In this document: in pieces, positions 26,016-34,376 of the stretch
How positions within the stretch are numbered: the first letter of the stretch is position 1
Layout of the letters: every line of letters starts with the position of its first letter
Source of the DNA: UBA7985 sp002711265
Lineage (GTDB): Bacteria; Pseudomonadota; Alphaproteobacteria; UBA7985
Assembly: GCA_965660945.1 (NCBI GenBank)
Contig: CBFIBS010000001.1
Location: forward strand, 1-64,000
Direction: 5' to 3'
DNA: 64,000 bases
Translations under genes and position numbers: made by a program
Notes under the pieces: generated by a model
Database searches by the model: none
Seen by the model: the letters and a program-made list of their open reading frames with translations, nothing else
What the model was told of the DNA's origin: nothing

Positions 26016-27131
26016 ATGCACTCCGTCCTTCGCCCTCTCATCGTCACAATGGCCGCCTTTGCTTTGGCCCTTGCGGGGGGCGGTATCGCCAAACTCGCAG
26101 GCATCCCGGCGCCGTGGTTGCTGGGCGCCGTTGTCGGTTCGCTGCTGCTGGGCGCCGTGCGTCGCCGGCCTAACTTCCCGGAGCCGGTGCGGTGGCTGGC
26201 GTTTATCATGCTGGGCTATCTGATCGGCTCAACGGCGAGCTCCACGTTTCTGGGCAGTGTCGCGCTTTGGCTGCCGTCGCTGGTGGTGATGGCGGTGCTG
26301 ATCCCGATGGTCACCCTCGTTTCTGCGGCCGTGCTGCTGCGCCTGAGCGATCTCAGCGCCGAAGAGGCGGTGCTCTGCTCTCTGCCGGGCGCCCTGCCCT
26401 TCGCCATTGCTGCGAGCGAGGACATGGGCCTGCGCAGCGAAGTGGTCGCCATGTACCAGAGCCTGCGGTTGCTGAGCCTGACGTTGATCTTGCCGTTCGT
26501 GGTCATGGTCATTCCTCAGGAAGCCCTGACCCAAGCAGGCGCGGCACCAGCCCGGCTGGATGGTGATGTTCCGGGGCTGTTTTCTTGGGTCGCTGGGGTG
26601 CCGCCAGCGGTCCTGATCCCCGGGTCGCTGCTCGTTGGTGCGGGCTGTGCCGGACTGGCGGCGCTGGCGCGCATTCCCGGTGCCCTGTTCATCGGACCGA
26701 TGGCGGGGATTGCCCTGCTGAAGATCATTGGCGTGCCGCTCCCGAACCTGCCTGAACTGGTGCTGATCGCCTCGCAGGCTGCGTTGGGCTGGCTCATGGG
26801 AACACGCTTCGACGCCATCCCGATGCGCCGCTTTGCCAGCCTCGCGCTGGCGTGTTTCAGCGGGCTGGCTGCGGGGGTCGGCGTGGTCATTGTCGCTGGT
26901 GTCGGGCTGATTGCTCTCACCAGCCTGCCAGCGCGGGAACTGGTGCTGGCGCTGGCGCCGGGTGCGATTGAAACGACCACGGCAATCGCGCTGGACCGCG
27001 ACCTCGACGCGCTGTTTGTCTCAACCCATCAGATTGCGCGCATGCTGATCATCCCGCTCATAGCGCTGAGCCTGCTGGCAGCGGGGCGAGCGCTGTTCAG
27101 GCGCCGTCGAGCAGGTGGCGAAGACCGCTGA
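26016..27131 (+). CDS. AbrB-family (duplicated) integral membrane protein
   Basis: The 371-residue protein is almost entirely hydrophobic, with about ten membrane segments in two similar halves. Each half carries the AbrB-duplication signature: GIAKLAGIPAPWLLGAVVGS near residue 25, and LARIPGALFIGPMAGIALLK near residue 220. The second half contains ALAPGAIETTTAIALDRDLD, a conserved stretch of this family. Despite the name, these are not DNA-binding AbrB proteins; they are membrane proteins of unknown transport function. The gene follows the ABC exporter on the same strand and overlaps the convergent DUF442 gene by 35 bases. Confidence 0.85.
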   Translation: MHSVLRPLIVTMAAFALALAGGGIAKLAGIPAPWLLGAVVGSLLLGAVRRRPNFPEPVRWLAFIMLGYLIGSTASSTFLGSVALWLPSLVVMAVLIPMVTLVSAAVLLRLSDLSAEEAVLCSLPGALPFAIAASEDMGLRSEVVAMYQSLRLLSLTLILPFVVMVIPQEALTQAGAAPARLDGDVPGLFSWVAGVPPAVLIPGSLLVGAGCAGLAALARIPGALFIGPMAGIALLKIIGVPLPNLPELVLIASQAALGWLMGTRFDAIPMRRFASLALACFSGLAAGVGVVIVAGVGLIALTSLPARELVLALAPGAIETTTAIALDRDLDALFVSTHQIARMLIIPLIALSLLAAGRALFRRRRAGGEDR

Positions 27132-27525
27132 TATCGAAGCCCGCATCAGCCGCGGCTGAGACGATCTCATCACCGGAGAGTTTACCCGGCCCCGCCGGAG
27201 CCTGCGCCTGCGCCAGAGCCCAGAGCATGGTCGAGCGCATGCCGCTGCCGCAATAGGCCAACACCGGACCGGGTATTTCCGCCAGCGCCGCAGCGGTCTG
27301 ATCGATATGTGCCGGGCTGAGCTGGCCCATGATCAACGGTATCGTGCGGAACTGGAGTCCGAGCGCAGATGCCGCCTCTGCCATCTGGTTCGCATCGGGC
27401 TGCCCGAACTGCTCGCCGTCAGGACGGTTGCAGATGATTGAACGCACGCCCTGCGCGGCAAGGGTCTGCAAATCGTCCGGGCCAATCTGGCCCGATACAT
27501 AGACGCTCTCGGTCAACTGTCGCAT
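27097..27525 (-). CDS. DUF442/TIGR01244-type phosphatase-like sulfur transferase
   Basis: This 142-residue protein belongs to the family with a tyrosine-phosphatase-like fold and the active-site loop AYCGSGMRSTMLWA (CxxGxRS, near residue 91). The N-terminus MRQLTESVYVSGQIGPDDLQ and the block RSIICNRPDGEQ are typical. In Blh proteins this domain is fused to an ETHE1-type persulfide dioxygenase and linked to sulfide detoxification. Here it is a separate gene, and an ETHE1-like gene is 36 kb away at 63045. The catalytic cysteine and arginine are intact. The start has only a weak ribosome-binding site. Confidence 0.8.
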   Translation of the reverse strand: MRQLTESVYVSGQIGPDDLQTLAAQGVRSIICNRPDGEQFGQPDANQMAEAASALGLQFRTIPLIMGQLSPAHIDQTAAALAEIPGPVLAYCGSGMRSTMLWALAQAQAPAGPGKLSGDEIVSAAADAGFDISGLRHLLDGA

Positions 27526-27675
27526 TCTTTTTTTGCCCTTGGTCTGTGGTCAGCGAAAGATCGGATCTGCCGGTCGCGAATGCAAGGCTTGGCGTTGTCG
27601 CTGCTCCCTTGACTCCGACAAATTCCACTTCCCGAATATAACGTACAACTACATTAGCCTGGGGTTGAGCATCGT

Positions 27676-27699
27676 AGAAAAAACCACCCGGGAGCGGGT
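27676..27699 (-). terminator. Rho-independent terminator after era
   Basis: On the minus strand ACCCG-ctcc-CGGGT (27686-27699) forms a five-base-pair GC-rich hairpin overlapping the era stop codon. GG and then a run of six T (27678-27683) follow. It would end the acpS-lepB-lepB-rnc-era transcript. Confidence 0.55.
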
Positions 27700-28610
27700 C
27701 AGAGTTGAAGCCCCATTTCGCGGAACCGCTCCGGATCGTTGAGCCAGTTCTCGCGCACTTTGACGAACAGAAACAGATGAACCTTGCGGTCAAACAGCAC
27801 CTCGAGATCACGGCGCGATTCAGAACCCACCTGCCGGATGCGGGCGCCGCCCTTGCCCAGCACCATGGCCTTGTGACTGTCGCGGGTGACGTAGATCACT
27901 TGATTGATCTTGAGGTCGCCCTTGGCCTGTACTTCAAAGGCCTCGGTTTCGACCGTGAGGTTGTAGGGCAGCTCCTGATGGAGCTGCAAAAACAGCTTTT
28001 CGCGGGTGGCCTCGGCCGCCAGCATGCGGCTGGGTAGGTCCGAAATCTGGTCTTCGGGGTAGAGCCACGGCCCTTCTGGCAGACGGTCGAGCACGGCCTG
28101 CCGCAGATCATCGACGCCATCCCCGCTCAGCGCTGAAACCATGAAGGTTTCCTGAACATCCAGCCGCTCGTTTACGGCAGCAGCTATGGCGAGCATGGTC
28201 TCGTGACGGGCACCATCGACCTTATTGAGCGCGAGCACCGGCCTGGCGCCCTGTTGCTCCAACTGCTCGATCACCGCACGATCATCGTCGGACAGGCCCT
28301 TCTTCGCGACGTCGATGACCAGCATCAGCCGGTCTGTTTCTGCGGCCTGACGCCAGGCGGCGTCGACCATGGCCTTTTCCAACCGACGCTTTGCGCCCCG
28401 GAAAATCCCCGGTGTATCGACGAAAATCGCCTGATCCCGGCCTTCTGCAAGGATGCCGGTGACCCGGGTCCGGGTTGTCTGGACCTTGGGTGAGACGATC
28501 GAAACCTTGGCCCGGACAAGCTGGTTGACCAGCGTCGATTTCCCGGCGTTAGGTGCGCCGATGACGGCGATGAACCCGCAGCGGGTGTTGGTTTCAGGGG
28601 CATCAGTCAC
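27699..28610 (-). CDS. era: GTPase Era
   Basis: The 303-residue protein has a GTPase domain with G1 GAPNAGKST, G2/switch region ending TRTRVTGI, G3 DTPGI, G4 NKVD and a G5-like SALSGDG. A C-terminal KH RNA-binding domain follows, with KAMVLGKGGARIRQVGSESR. Era binds the 3' end of 16S rRNA and checks 30S subunit maturation at the membrane. The start overlaps rnc by eight bases, giving the acpS-lepB-rnc-era order usual in alphaproteobacteria. Length is normal for the family. Confidence 0.97.
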   Translation of the reverse strand: MTDAPETNTRCGFIAVIGAPNAGKSTLVNQLVRAKVSIVSPKVQTTRTRVTGILAEGRDQAIFVDTPGIFRGAKRRLEKAMVDAAWRQAAETDRLMLVIDVAKKGLSDDDRAVIEQLEQQGARPVLALNKVDGARHETMLAIAAAVNERLDVQETFMVSALSGDGVDDLRQAVLDRLPEGPWLYPEDQISDLPSRMLAAEATREKLFLQLHQELPYNLTVETEAFEVQAKGDLKINQVIYVTRDSHKAMVLGKGGARIRQVGSESRRDLEVLFDRKVHLFLFVKVRENWLNDPERFREMGLQL

Positions 28611-29346
28611 GGTTCAGTACCCGCTCCAGCAAAATGGCGGCGGCCTCACGCTCTGCAGCGCGCTTGCTGCCGGCGATTGCAGCGACCGGGTGGAAGCCCT
28701 CGACCCGTACGCTGATCTCGAACTCCGGCTCGTGGCTGGGCCCGGTTTGGCGTTCAAGGGTGTAGACCGGCAAAGCCAGCGCCCGGCCCTGCGCCCATTC
28801 CTGCAGCGCGGTCTTCGGGTCTCTGGGGGGGCGCTTTGCTGCCTCCAGCAGCGGCGACCAGTGCGCGTCGATGAACGCCTTAACCGGTTCCAGACCGGCG
28901 TCGAGGTAGAGCGCGGCGATGACGGCCTCAACCACATCGGCCAGCAGCGATTCCTTCTGCTGCCCGCCCCCGTCGAGTTCACCCTTGGACATGCGGATCA
29001 TCGTGCCGATGTCCAGCTTCACGGCGACCTCGGCAAGGGTTTCCCGCCGCACCAGCTCCGTGTGTCGTTTGGCCAGATCGCCTTCGCGTTCATCGGGAAA
29101 GCGGCTGTAGAGCATCTCCGAAACCACAAGACCCAGAACCCGGTCCCCGACAAACTCAAGCCGTTCGTAGGACTCAGGCGCTTCCCGCCGCCCCTCCGGC
29201 GTGGTCCGCATCGAAGAGTGGGTCAGCGCCGCAATGGCGTATTCGGGCGAGGAAAAACTATGCCCCAACGCCGCTTCGAGCAGGCTGAGGTCAACCGACG
29301 CCCTGCCCCCGTTGTCCGCCTCTGACTGGCTGTTGCGCTTTGCCAT
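28603..29346 (-). CDS. rnc: Ribonuclease III
   Basis: This 247-residue protein has the RNase III nuclease domain with the signature ERLEFVGDRVLGLVVSEML (normally ERLEFLGDAVL) and the second acidic site DVVEAVIAALYLDAG. A C-terminal dsRNA-binding domain ends with GSKRAAEREAAAILLERVL. It cuts double-stranded RNA, including the 30S rRNA precursor. I use the ATG at 29344-29346 (MAKRNSQSEADN), which lies 17 bases after the lepB stop and gives the usual length; the open frame reaches 29418. Note Arg for the usual Ala in GDRVL. It overlaps era by eight bases. Confidence 0.96.
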   Translation of the reverse strand: MAKRNSQSEADNGGRASVDLSLLEAALGHSFSSPEYAIAALTHSSMRTTPEGRREAPESYERLEFVGDRVLGLVVSEMLYSRFPDEREGDLAKRHTELVRRETLAEVAVKLDIGTMIRMSKGELDGGGQQKESLLADVVEAVIAALYLDAGLEPVKAFIDAHWSPLLEAAKRPPRDPKTALQEWAQGRALALPVYTLERQTGPSHEPEFEISVRVEGFHPVAAIAGSKRAAEREAAAILLERVLNRD

Positions 29347-29363
29347 GGGTTCGGGCCGCCCGA

Positions 29364-30155
29364 TCAGCGGATGCCCTTGAGGAAGCGGCCCCAGCGGAAG
29401 GGATTGACGATGTTCCACTGGTTTTTCGCGCGCGAGGTGTTGTTGGGGTAGCGCGGGTCCATCTTCTGCTCGATGTTCAGCGAGAACAGCACGAACTGGG
29501 CCCGGCCCATCAGATAAGTACGGTGAACCGGCCCCAGAGATCCCGCGCGGCTGTCCTTGGAACTGTCCCGGTTATCCCCCATGAAGAACAGGTGATCCTC
29601 GGGCACCGTGTAGGGGCCGACATTGTCGAAGAAGGCGGCTTCGACCTTGTCCCAGATCATATGGCTATGCGGCTCACCGTTTTGGCTGGGGAAGGTTTCT
29701 TCATAGAAGAAGCCCAGCCGGTCGAGGTCGGCGTTGGACTCGCCCGGGCCGATGTTAACCCGGTCTGCGGCCTCGCCGTTGATATAGAGCAGGCTGTTGC
29801 GAACCTCGATGGTATCACCCGGCACGCCCACCACCCGCTTGATAAGCTTGGTCCGGCGCGGGTCGTCCGGGTCGGCAAACACCACCACGTTACCGCGCTT
29901 AGGCTCCCGCCAGAACAGGCGGTCATCGATCAGCGGGATGTCGAAAATCGACTGTCGACCAAAGCCGTAGGAGAATTTCGTCACGATCACATAGTCGCCG
30001 GTCTTCAGAGTAGGATCCATGGACTCGGATGGGATCCGAAACGGCTCAAACACGAACGACCGCACCACGAACACGATCACAACCACGGAGATAACCAGCT
30101 GCGCGTACTCGAGGATCACGTTCTTCTGCTTCTCCTCGGACTTCTCCTTGGCCAT
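29364..30155 (-). CDS. lepB: Signal peptidase I (first of two)
   Basis: The 263-residue protein has an N-terminal membrane anchor (residues 12-30), then the catalytic-serine box SESMDPTLKTGDYVIVTKF and the general-base lysine block RRTKLIKRVVGVPGD. The family signature GDNRDSSKDSRAGSLGPV follows near residue 200. It removes Sec signal peptides at the outer face of the inner membrane. The ATG at 30153-30155 has AAGGAG six bases upstream, so I reject the longer frame to 30236. It lies between rnc and a second signal peptidase gene. Confidence 0.95.
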   Translation of the reverse strand: MAKEKSEEKQKNVILEYAQLVISVVVIVFVVRSFVFEPFRIPSESMDPTLKTGDYVIVTKFSYGFGRQSIFDIPLIDDRLFWREPKRGNVVVFADPDDPRRTKLIKRVVGVPGDTIEVRNSLLYINGEAADRVNIGPGESNADLDRLGFFYEETFPSQNGEPHSHMIWDKVEAAFFDNVGPYTVPEDHLFFMGDNRDSSKDSRAGSLGPVHRTYLMGRAQFVLFSLNIEQKMDPRYPNNTSRAKNQWNIVNPFRWGRFLKGIR

Positions 30156-30255
30156 GGGCCTCTCCTTGCGTGGTCTGAAACGGGGCTCGGGTGAGCCTTT
30201 GGGCGCAGACTTAATCACTTTCGGACCCCAAAGCAACGCGGGCGCTCCGGTGGCT

Positions 30256-31032
30256 TCAGATCAGCTTGATGAAGCGATCCCATCGAAAGGGGTTCCAATA
30301 CGCCCAGAAATACCCGTCCGTGGGGTGAGCCTGCACGTTGAGGGAAAAAAGAACCGCCTCAGCCCGACCGATCAGAAACCGCTGGTGCACGACGCCCAGC
30401 TCGGCGCTGCTGCGGCTATCTGAGGAATTGTCGCGGTTGTCACCGAGGAAAAAGTAGGTCTCTGCCGGAATGGTGTAGCGACCTGTATTGTCGAACACGG
30501 TATCAGCAAAATTGATCACCTGATAGCCGGCCAAAGTTATGCCGCGGCGGTCGATCAACCGCTCCTCGACGAGCTGGGCCTTGTCGACAGACAGCGACGT
30601 GTTGGTTGCCGCGCCGAGAAGACGCTGCGGCATAGGTTCCCCGTTGAGCCAAAGTTGCCCGTCGATCATCTGCACCGTGTCCCCCGGCAGGCCGATGATC
30701 CGTTTGATCAGGTTTTTGTCGTCACGCGGGTGCCTGAACACAGCGATGTCACCCCGTCGCGGCTTGGCGCCGAGCAGACGTGTATCCGGCATGAACGGCA
30801 GGTCAATATCGATGGAGAAATCGCTGTAGCCATAGCTGAACTTCGAGACGACCACCATGTCGCCGACTTCGAGGGTCGGGAGCATGGATTCAGACGGAAT
30901 CCGGAAGGGCTCGAACAGGAACCAGCGGATACCGAAGAACACCAACCCGGTCATCAGGATCAGCGTCACCCATTCGCGCAGGCGGCTCGGCTTACGGGTT
31001 GGATCCGGATTGTCGTCGTCAGCTGCTGCCAT
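30256..31032 (-). CDS. lepB: Signal peptidase I (second, upstream copy)
   Basis: This 258-residue paralogue of the next gene has a membrane anchor (residues 22-38), the serine box SESMLPTLEVGDMVVVSKF, the lysine block DDKNLIKRIIGLPGD and the signature GDNRDNSSDSRSSAELGVVH. All catalytic residues are present, so both copies should be active. They share the C-terminal phrase NPFRWxRF. Tandem copies probably come from duplication and could differ in substrate preference. AGAGGA precedes the ATG at 31030-31032. The gene lies 100 bases upstream of the other lepB and 88 bases downstream of acpS. Confidence 0.94.
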   Translation of the reverse strand: MAAADDDNPDPTRKPSRLREWVTLILMTGLVFFGIRWFLFEPFRIPSESMLPTLEVGDMVVVSKFSYGYSDFSIDIDLPFMPDTRLLGAKPRRGDIAVFRHPRDDKNLIKRIIGLPGDTVQMIDGQLWLNGEPMPQRLLGAATNTSLSVDKAQLVEERLIDRRGITLAGYQVINFADTVFDNTGRYTIPAETYFFLGDNRDNSSDSRSSAELGVVHQRFLIGRAEAVLFSLNVQAHPTDGYFWAYWNPFRWDRFIKLI

Positions 31033-31120
31033 GAGGTCCTCTGCTGATCACATGGGCGGAAGAGACAACCCGTGCGGCGGGGGCGATGATGTTCGACACC
31101 TGAAGTTTAGCGGTGCTTAG

Positions 31121-31585
31121 CTAAGCCCCCTCAGATGAGGGAGCAATTGCGTGGGCGCGGGGACCCTTCTCCCGCCCCGCTTCTGTTGCAAAAAGGACGA
31201 CATAGGCTGTGGCGTAGGGCGGCTCGTCCGACATCGACCAGTCGGCCACCACCTCCTCACCCGGGCGCAGCATCGCCTCGATGCGTCGGCGCGCGCCGCC
31301 TTCAAAGGTCAGCCTGGGCTTGGAGAAAGCCTGCCCTGGTGCAGGGCGTGCCAGCCCGACATCACGCCAGCCGACCCCGTAGCGAAATCCGGTGCCAAGC
31401 GCTTTCACCGCTGCCTCCTTCAAGGCGTAGTGCCGCGCGACCGCAGCTGCAAAGTCGTGCCGACGCTCGCAGTAGGCGTGCTCGCCGGGGCGCAGGATGC
31501 GCTCGATAAACCGTTCACCCATTCGGTCGAGAACCGCCTCGATCCGCCGAATGTCCACGATGTCATTGCCTACGCCGATCAGCAT
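31121..31585 (-). CDS. acpS: Holo-[acyl-carrier-protein] synthase
   Basis: The 154-residue enzyme starts MLIGVGNDIVDIRRIEAVLD, with the metal-binding Asp of NDIVDI, and contains RHYALKEAAVKALGTGFRYG, the second metal/CoA site. AcpS moves the 4'-phosphopantetheine arm from CoA to acyl carrier protein, which fatty-acid synthesis needs. I use the ATG at 31583-31585 because the family always starts at this point; the 39 extra codons upstream look non-coding. The C-terminal tail is about 20 residues longer than typical. It is the first gene of the acpS-lepB-lepB-rnc-era cluster. Confidence 0.95.
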   Translation of the reverse strand: MLIGVGNDIVDIRRIEAVLDRMGERFIERILRPGEHAYCERRHDFAAAVARHYALKEAAVKALGTGFRYGVGWRDVGLARPAPGQAFSKPRLTFEGGARRRIEAMLRPGEEVVADWSMSDEPPYATAYVVLFATEAGREKGPRAHAIAPSSEGA

Positions 31586-31692
31586 GCCCGCAAAATTCCC
31601 TTTAGCCCCGTCTTGACCCTGAGCGCACCATCGGTGAAGAAGCCGGTCGCGCGCTCCTGTCCTGATACGCGCAAGCGAGACGAAAGAGAACC

Positions 31693-32385
31693 GTGTTCCC
31701 AACCCTGCGCCAGGCCCTGCCGATCGCCCTGCCCGTGATGATCGGATACTTCACCGTCGGGGCCACCTTTGGCCTGACGGCGGCCGAGGCTGGCTTCGGC
31801 TGGTTCTGGCCGGTGATTATTTCGCTGATCCAGTTCGCAGGCGCGGCCCAGTTCCTGATCGTAGCCATGGTTTCGCAGGGCGCAGGTTTCATTGATACCG
31901 CCGCCGTCGTGTTCCTGCTGAACCTGCGTCACGTGTTCTACGGCCTGCCGTTTCTGGCGCACCGGCCAGAGAACCCCCTCGCCCGCCTTTTGATGATCTT
32001 CTGGCTCAGCGATGAGACCTATAGCTTGCTGACCAGCCGCAAGCCGGCCGACCCACCACGGGTGCAGGTGGCTGTGGGCGGGCTGAACTACATCAGCTGG
32101 GCTTCGGGCACGCTGGTGGGCAGCACGGCCGGACAGCTGCTGCCGCTGTCGGTCGACAGCTTCTCGTTCGCACTGTGGGCGCTGTTCGCGATCCTGCTCA
32201 CCGAGCAGCTGCGGGCGAACCGCAGCTTCGTTCCCGTGATCGCGGGCTTTGTCGGCGTGGCTGTGCTGGTGCCGCTCAAGGTCGATTTTGGCCTCGGCAT
32301 GTTCATCTCCGGAGTCGTAGCCACGGCGACGATCCTCGGCTGGCACTGGCTGCTGACCGCGCGGCAACGCGGGATGGGAGGCTGA
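31693..32385 (+). CDS. azlC: AzlC-family branched-chain amino-acid exporter subunit
   Basis: This 230-residue membrane protein starts with GTG (MFPTLRQALPIALPVMIGYF). It has the AzlC signature GATFGLTAAEAGFGWFWPVI, then QFAGAAQFLIVAM and LLNLRHVFYGLPF, with about five to six membrane segments. AzlC with AzlD (the next gene, two bases downstream) exports branched-chain amino acids or analogues. It is transcribed divergently from acpS over a 107-base gap that should hold its promoter. No Lrp-type regulator is adjacent. Confidence 0.9.
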   Translation: MFPTLRQALPIALPVMIGYFTVGATFGLTAAEAGFGWFWPVIISLIQFAGAAQFLIVAMVSQGAGFIDTAAVVFLLNLRHVFYGLPFLAHRPENPLARLLMIFWLSDETYSLLTSRKPADPPRVQVAVGGLNYISWASGTLVGSTAGQLLPLSVDSFSFALWALFAILLTEQLRANRSFVPVIAGFVGVAVLVPLKVDFGLGMFISGVVATATILGWHWLLTARQRGMGG

Positions 32386-32386
32386 G

Positions 32387-32746
32387 ATGGAGGCAAGCGC
32401 GATCAGCGACGCCCTCGGGCCGGGCTTTCTGCTGCTGCTGATTGTGGGCGCGCTCGGCGTGTTTCTGCAGCGCGGCGCATCGTTCTTCCTGCCCCGCAAG
32501 GCGCTGGACTGGCCCGCTATGGGCACCCTGAACCGATTGCTGCCCGGCGCGCTGATCCTGCTGTTTTTCCTGGTGTCGTGGCGGACCTCAGCAGCTGAGG
32601 GGCGGCTTGATTGGCAGCCTTGGACAGCTGAAATGCTGATCCTGCTGGCGACGGTCGTGCTCCATCTGGTCTTCCGACGGGTGCTGCTGACCATCGTCTG
32701 CGCGGTGGCGCTCCACTTTGTCGTGTTCGCTTACGTGCTGGGTTGA
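32387..32746 (+). CDS. azlD: AzlD-domain protein, partner of AzlC
   Basis: The 119-residue protein has three to four hydrophobic segments. Its sequence fits the small AzlD/AzlH subunit, with FLLLLIVGALGVFLQRGASF near the start and a conserved Arg before RGASFFLPRKAL. It starts one base after the azlC stop region and its end overlaps the convergent symporter gene by 16 bases. Together the two should form a two-component amino-acid exporter. The assignment leans on the pairing as well as on sequence. Confidence 0.8.
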   Translation: MEASAISDALGPGFLLLLIVGALGVFLQRGASFFLPRKALDWPAMGTLNRLLPGALILLFFLVSWRTSAAEGRLDWQPWTAEMLILLATVVLHLVFRRVLLTIVCAVALHFVVFAYVLG

Positions 32747-34110
32747 TCGCCAGTGGCACGGTGCGAAATTGCACTGTTTTCATGGCGCGCGATGATCAGC
32801 AGCGAGAGCAGGAATACCACTGCGGGAAGGAGCGATGAGCAAAGCCGGATCATCAGGATCGCCGGCTCGGTCTGCTCGGGGAAAATCTGCACACCATCCT
32901 GATAATAGGCCTGCTGATAGCCTGCGAGGCTGAGCAGGGCGCCAAAGACCAGCGGTCCGAAGGCAATGCCCAGCTTCTGCTGGGTGGTGAACCAACCGTT
33001 GAAGGCCCCCTCCAGCGACAGGCCAGTCCGTGCCTGCCCGTCAGTGACGCTGTCCGGGATCATCGACCACGGATAAACCTGATAGCCGCCGAAGAACCAG
33101 CCCACCAGCGCCATGATCGGGTAGAGGAACGCGATTGACCCCGCACTGAGCAGAAACACGCAGGAGACCACCAGCGACAGCCCCAGCATCGAGATGATGT
33201 AGCCCCGTTTCTTGCCGATCTGGCCACCCAGCCAAGTCCAGAACGGCATGGATGCCATGGTGGAAATCACAAAGATCCCGAAGAATACGGCGTTGTCGGA
33301 GACCGGGTCCTCGCGCTGGAAATGATACTTCAGCACGAACAGCAGGTTCGAGGTGACCACGGTCAGCGAAGAGACCTGCAGAAAGTACGTCCCAAGCAGC
33401 AGGCGGAACGACCGGGTGCCGAACACGGCCCGAGCCTGCGTCCAGACTGCCGGCACGTGCTCTGCCAGCTTTTTCGGCGCATTTCGCATAATCAGGACGC
33501 CAATGATCACCGGCAGGGAAAACAGCGGGATCAGGATGATGGTCGCAACCCGAAACCCGGCCGGATCAACGGCGTTCTCGGAGAACAGGCTGACAATGAT
33601 CGGCACAGCTCCGCCACCGATGAACATCCCGATCGAGCCTACGCCCCAGCGCCAGGCGGTAATGCTCGTACGCTCGTTATAGTCATCACTCATCTCCGCG
33701 GTCATGGCGCCGCCAGGGACGGATATCAGCGTCAACGCTAGATAAGTCGCCATGGTGAAGACCATAAAATACAGCGCCGAGGGTACCCAGCTGTCCATAT
33801 TCACAAAGGGGGCAAAGAACATCAGCGCCACGGTCGGCCCCAGCAGGATCCCGCCGGCTAGCATGAACGGGCGGCGGCGACCCATGCGGGAATGAGTCCT
33901 GTCAGACCAGTTGCCGATCAGCGGGTCGGTGATGACGTCGAAGGTCTTGGCGAGGAAGAACAGCAGCCCGGCATAGACCGGGGGAACGCCGAGGGCTTCA
34001 GTCATGTAGAACAGGAAATAGAACGACGCGAAGACGATGAGAGAGTTGGTACCGATTTCAACGATTCCATAGCCGGTCTTTACGACCTTGCTGACCCTGA
34101 CCTGTTCCAC
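32731..34110 (-). CDS. GPH-family sodium:sugar symporter (MelB-like)
   Basis: The 459-residue protein has twelve predicted membrane segments and the GPH/MelB hallmark after helix II: AKTFDVITDPLIGNWSDRTHSRMGRRRPF, read here as FDVITDPLIGNWSDRT followed by GRRRP. It couples uptake of galactosides or other glycosides to Na+ or H+. It is divergent from an AraC-type regulator gene with a GH4 alpha-galactosidase gene beyond it, so melibiose-like alpha-galactosides are the likely substrate. The 266-base divergent gap holds inverted repeats that may bind the regulator. Confidence 0.88.
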   Translation of the reverse strand: MEQVRVSKVVKTGYGIVEIGTNSLIVFASFYFLFYMTEALGVPPVYAGLLFFLAKTFDVITDPLIGNWSDRTHSRMGRRRPFMLAGGILLGPTVALMFFAPFVNMDSWVPSALYFMVFTMATYLALTLISVPGGAMTAEMSDDYNERTSITAWRWGVGSIGMFIGGGAVPIIVSLFSENAVDPAGFRVATIILIPLFSLPVIIGVLIMRNAPKKLAEHVPAVWTQARAVFGTRSFRLLLGTYFLQVSSLTVVTSNLLFVLKYHFQREDPVSDNAVFFGIFVISTMASMPFWTWLGGQIGKKRGYIISMLGLSLVVSCVFLLSAGSIAFLYPIMALVGWFFGGYQVYPWSMIPDSVTDGQARTGLSLEGAFNGWFTTQQKLGIAFGPLVFGALLSLAGYQQAYYQDGVQIFPEQTEPAILMIRLCSSLLPAVVFLLSLLIIARHENSAISHRATGDQPST

Positions 34111-34346
34111 GGCTGCTCAACTCCCTGCCAACCTGCGCCCTCCGCGGAAAACTCAGGTTTGTTGTTCTCGCTTCCGGCGTAGCAGGTTTGGGGTCCATTG
34201 CCACCGCAAATCGTCAGGGCGTGCACGCGGCCGTCCCCCCTGCCTCGACTTTCCGAATTTGTTGGTAGGTCTTCCTATTTCGTTTCTTCCAAATTCCTGA
34301 ATCGTGGCGAATGTGGTCTGTTCCTCCGTAGTTTTTGGGATATTAA

Positions 34347-34369
34347 TCCTAATTGTAGGTTGTTTAGGA
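34347..34369. promoter_or_regulatory. Inverted repeat before the AraC-type regulator start
   Basis: TCCTAA (34347-34352) and TTAGGA (34364-34369) form a perfect six-base inverted repeat just before the GTG start at 34377, overlapping its likely ribosome-binding site. A related TAGG-tctt-CCTA repeat lies at 34266-34277. They could be operators in the divergent regulator/symporter region. This is a pattern observation only. Confidence 0.3.
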
Positions 34370-34376
34370 CAGCACT

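Noticed and set aside
26016..27131. AbrB transcription factor
   Set aside because: The AbrB-duplication family is an integral membrane family; there is no DNA-binding domain.
31579..32694. 371-residue minus-strand open frame opposite azlC/azlD
   Set aside because: Low-complexity Arg/Gln/His composition and full overlap with a well-supported exporter pair.
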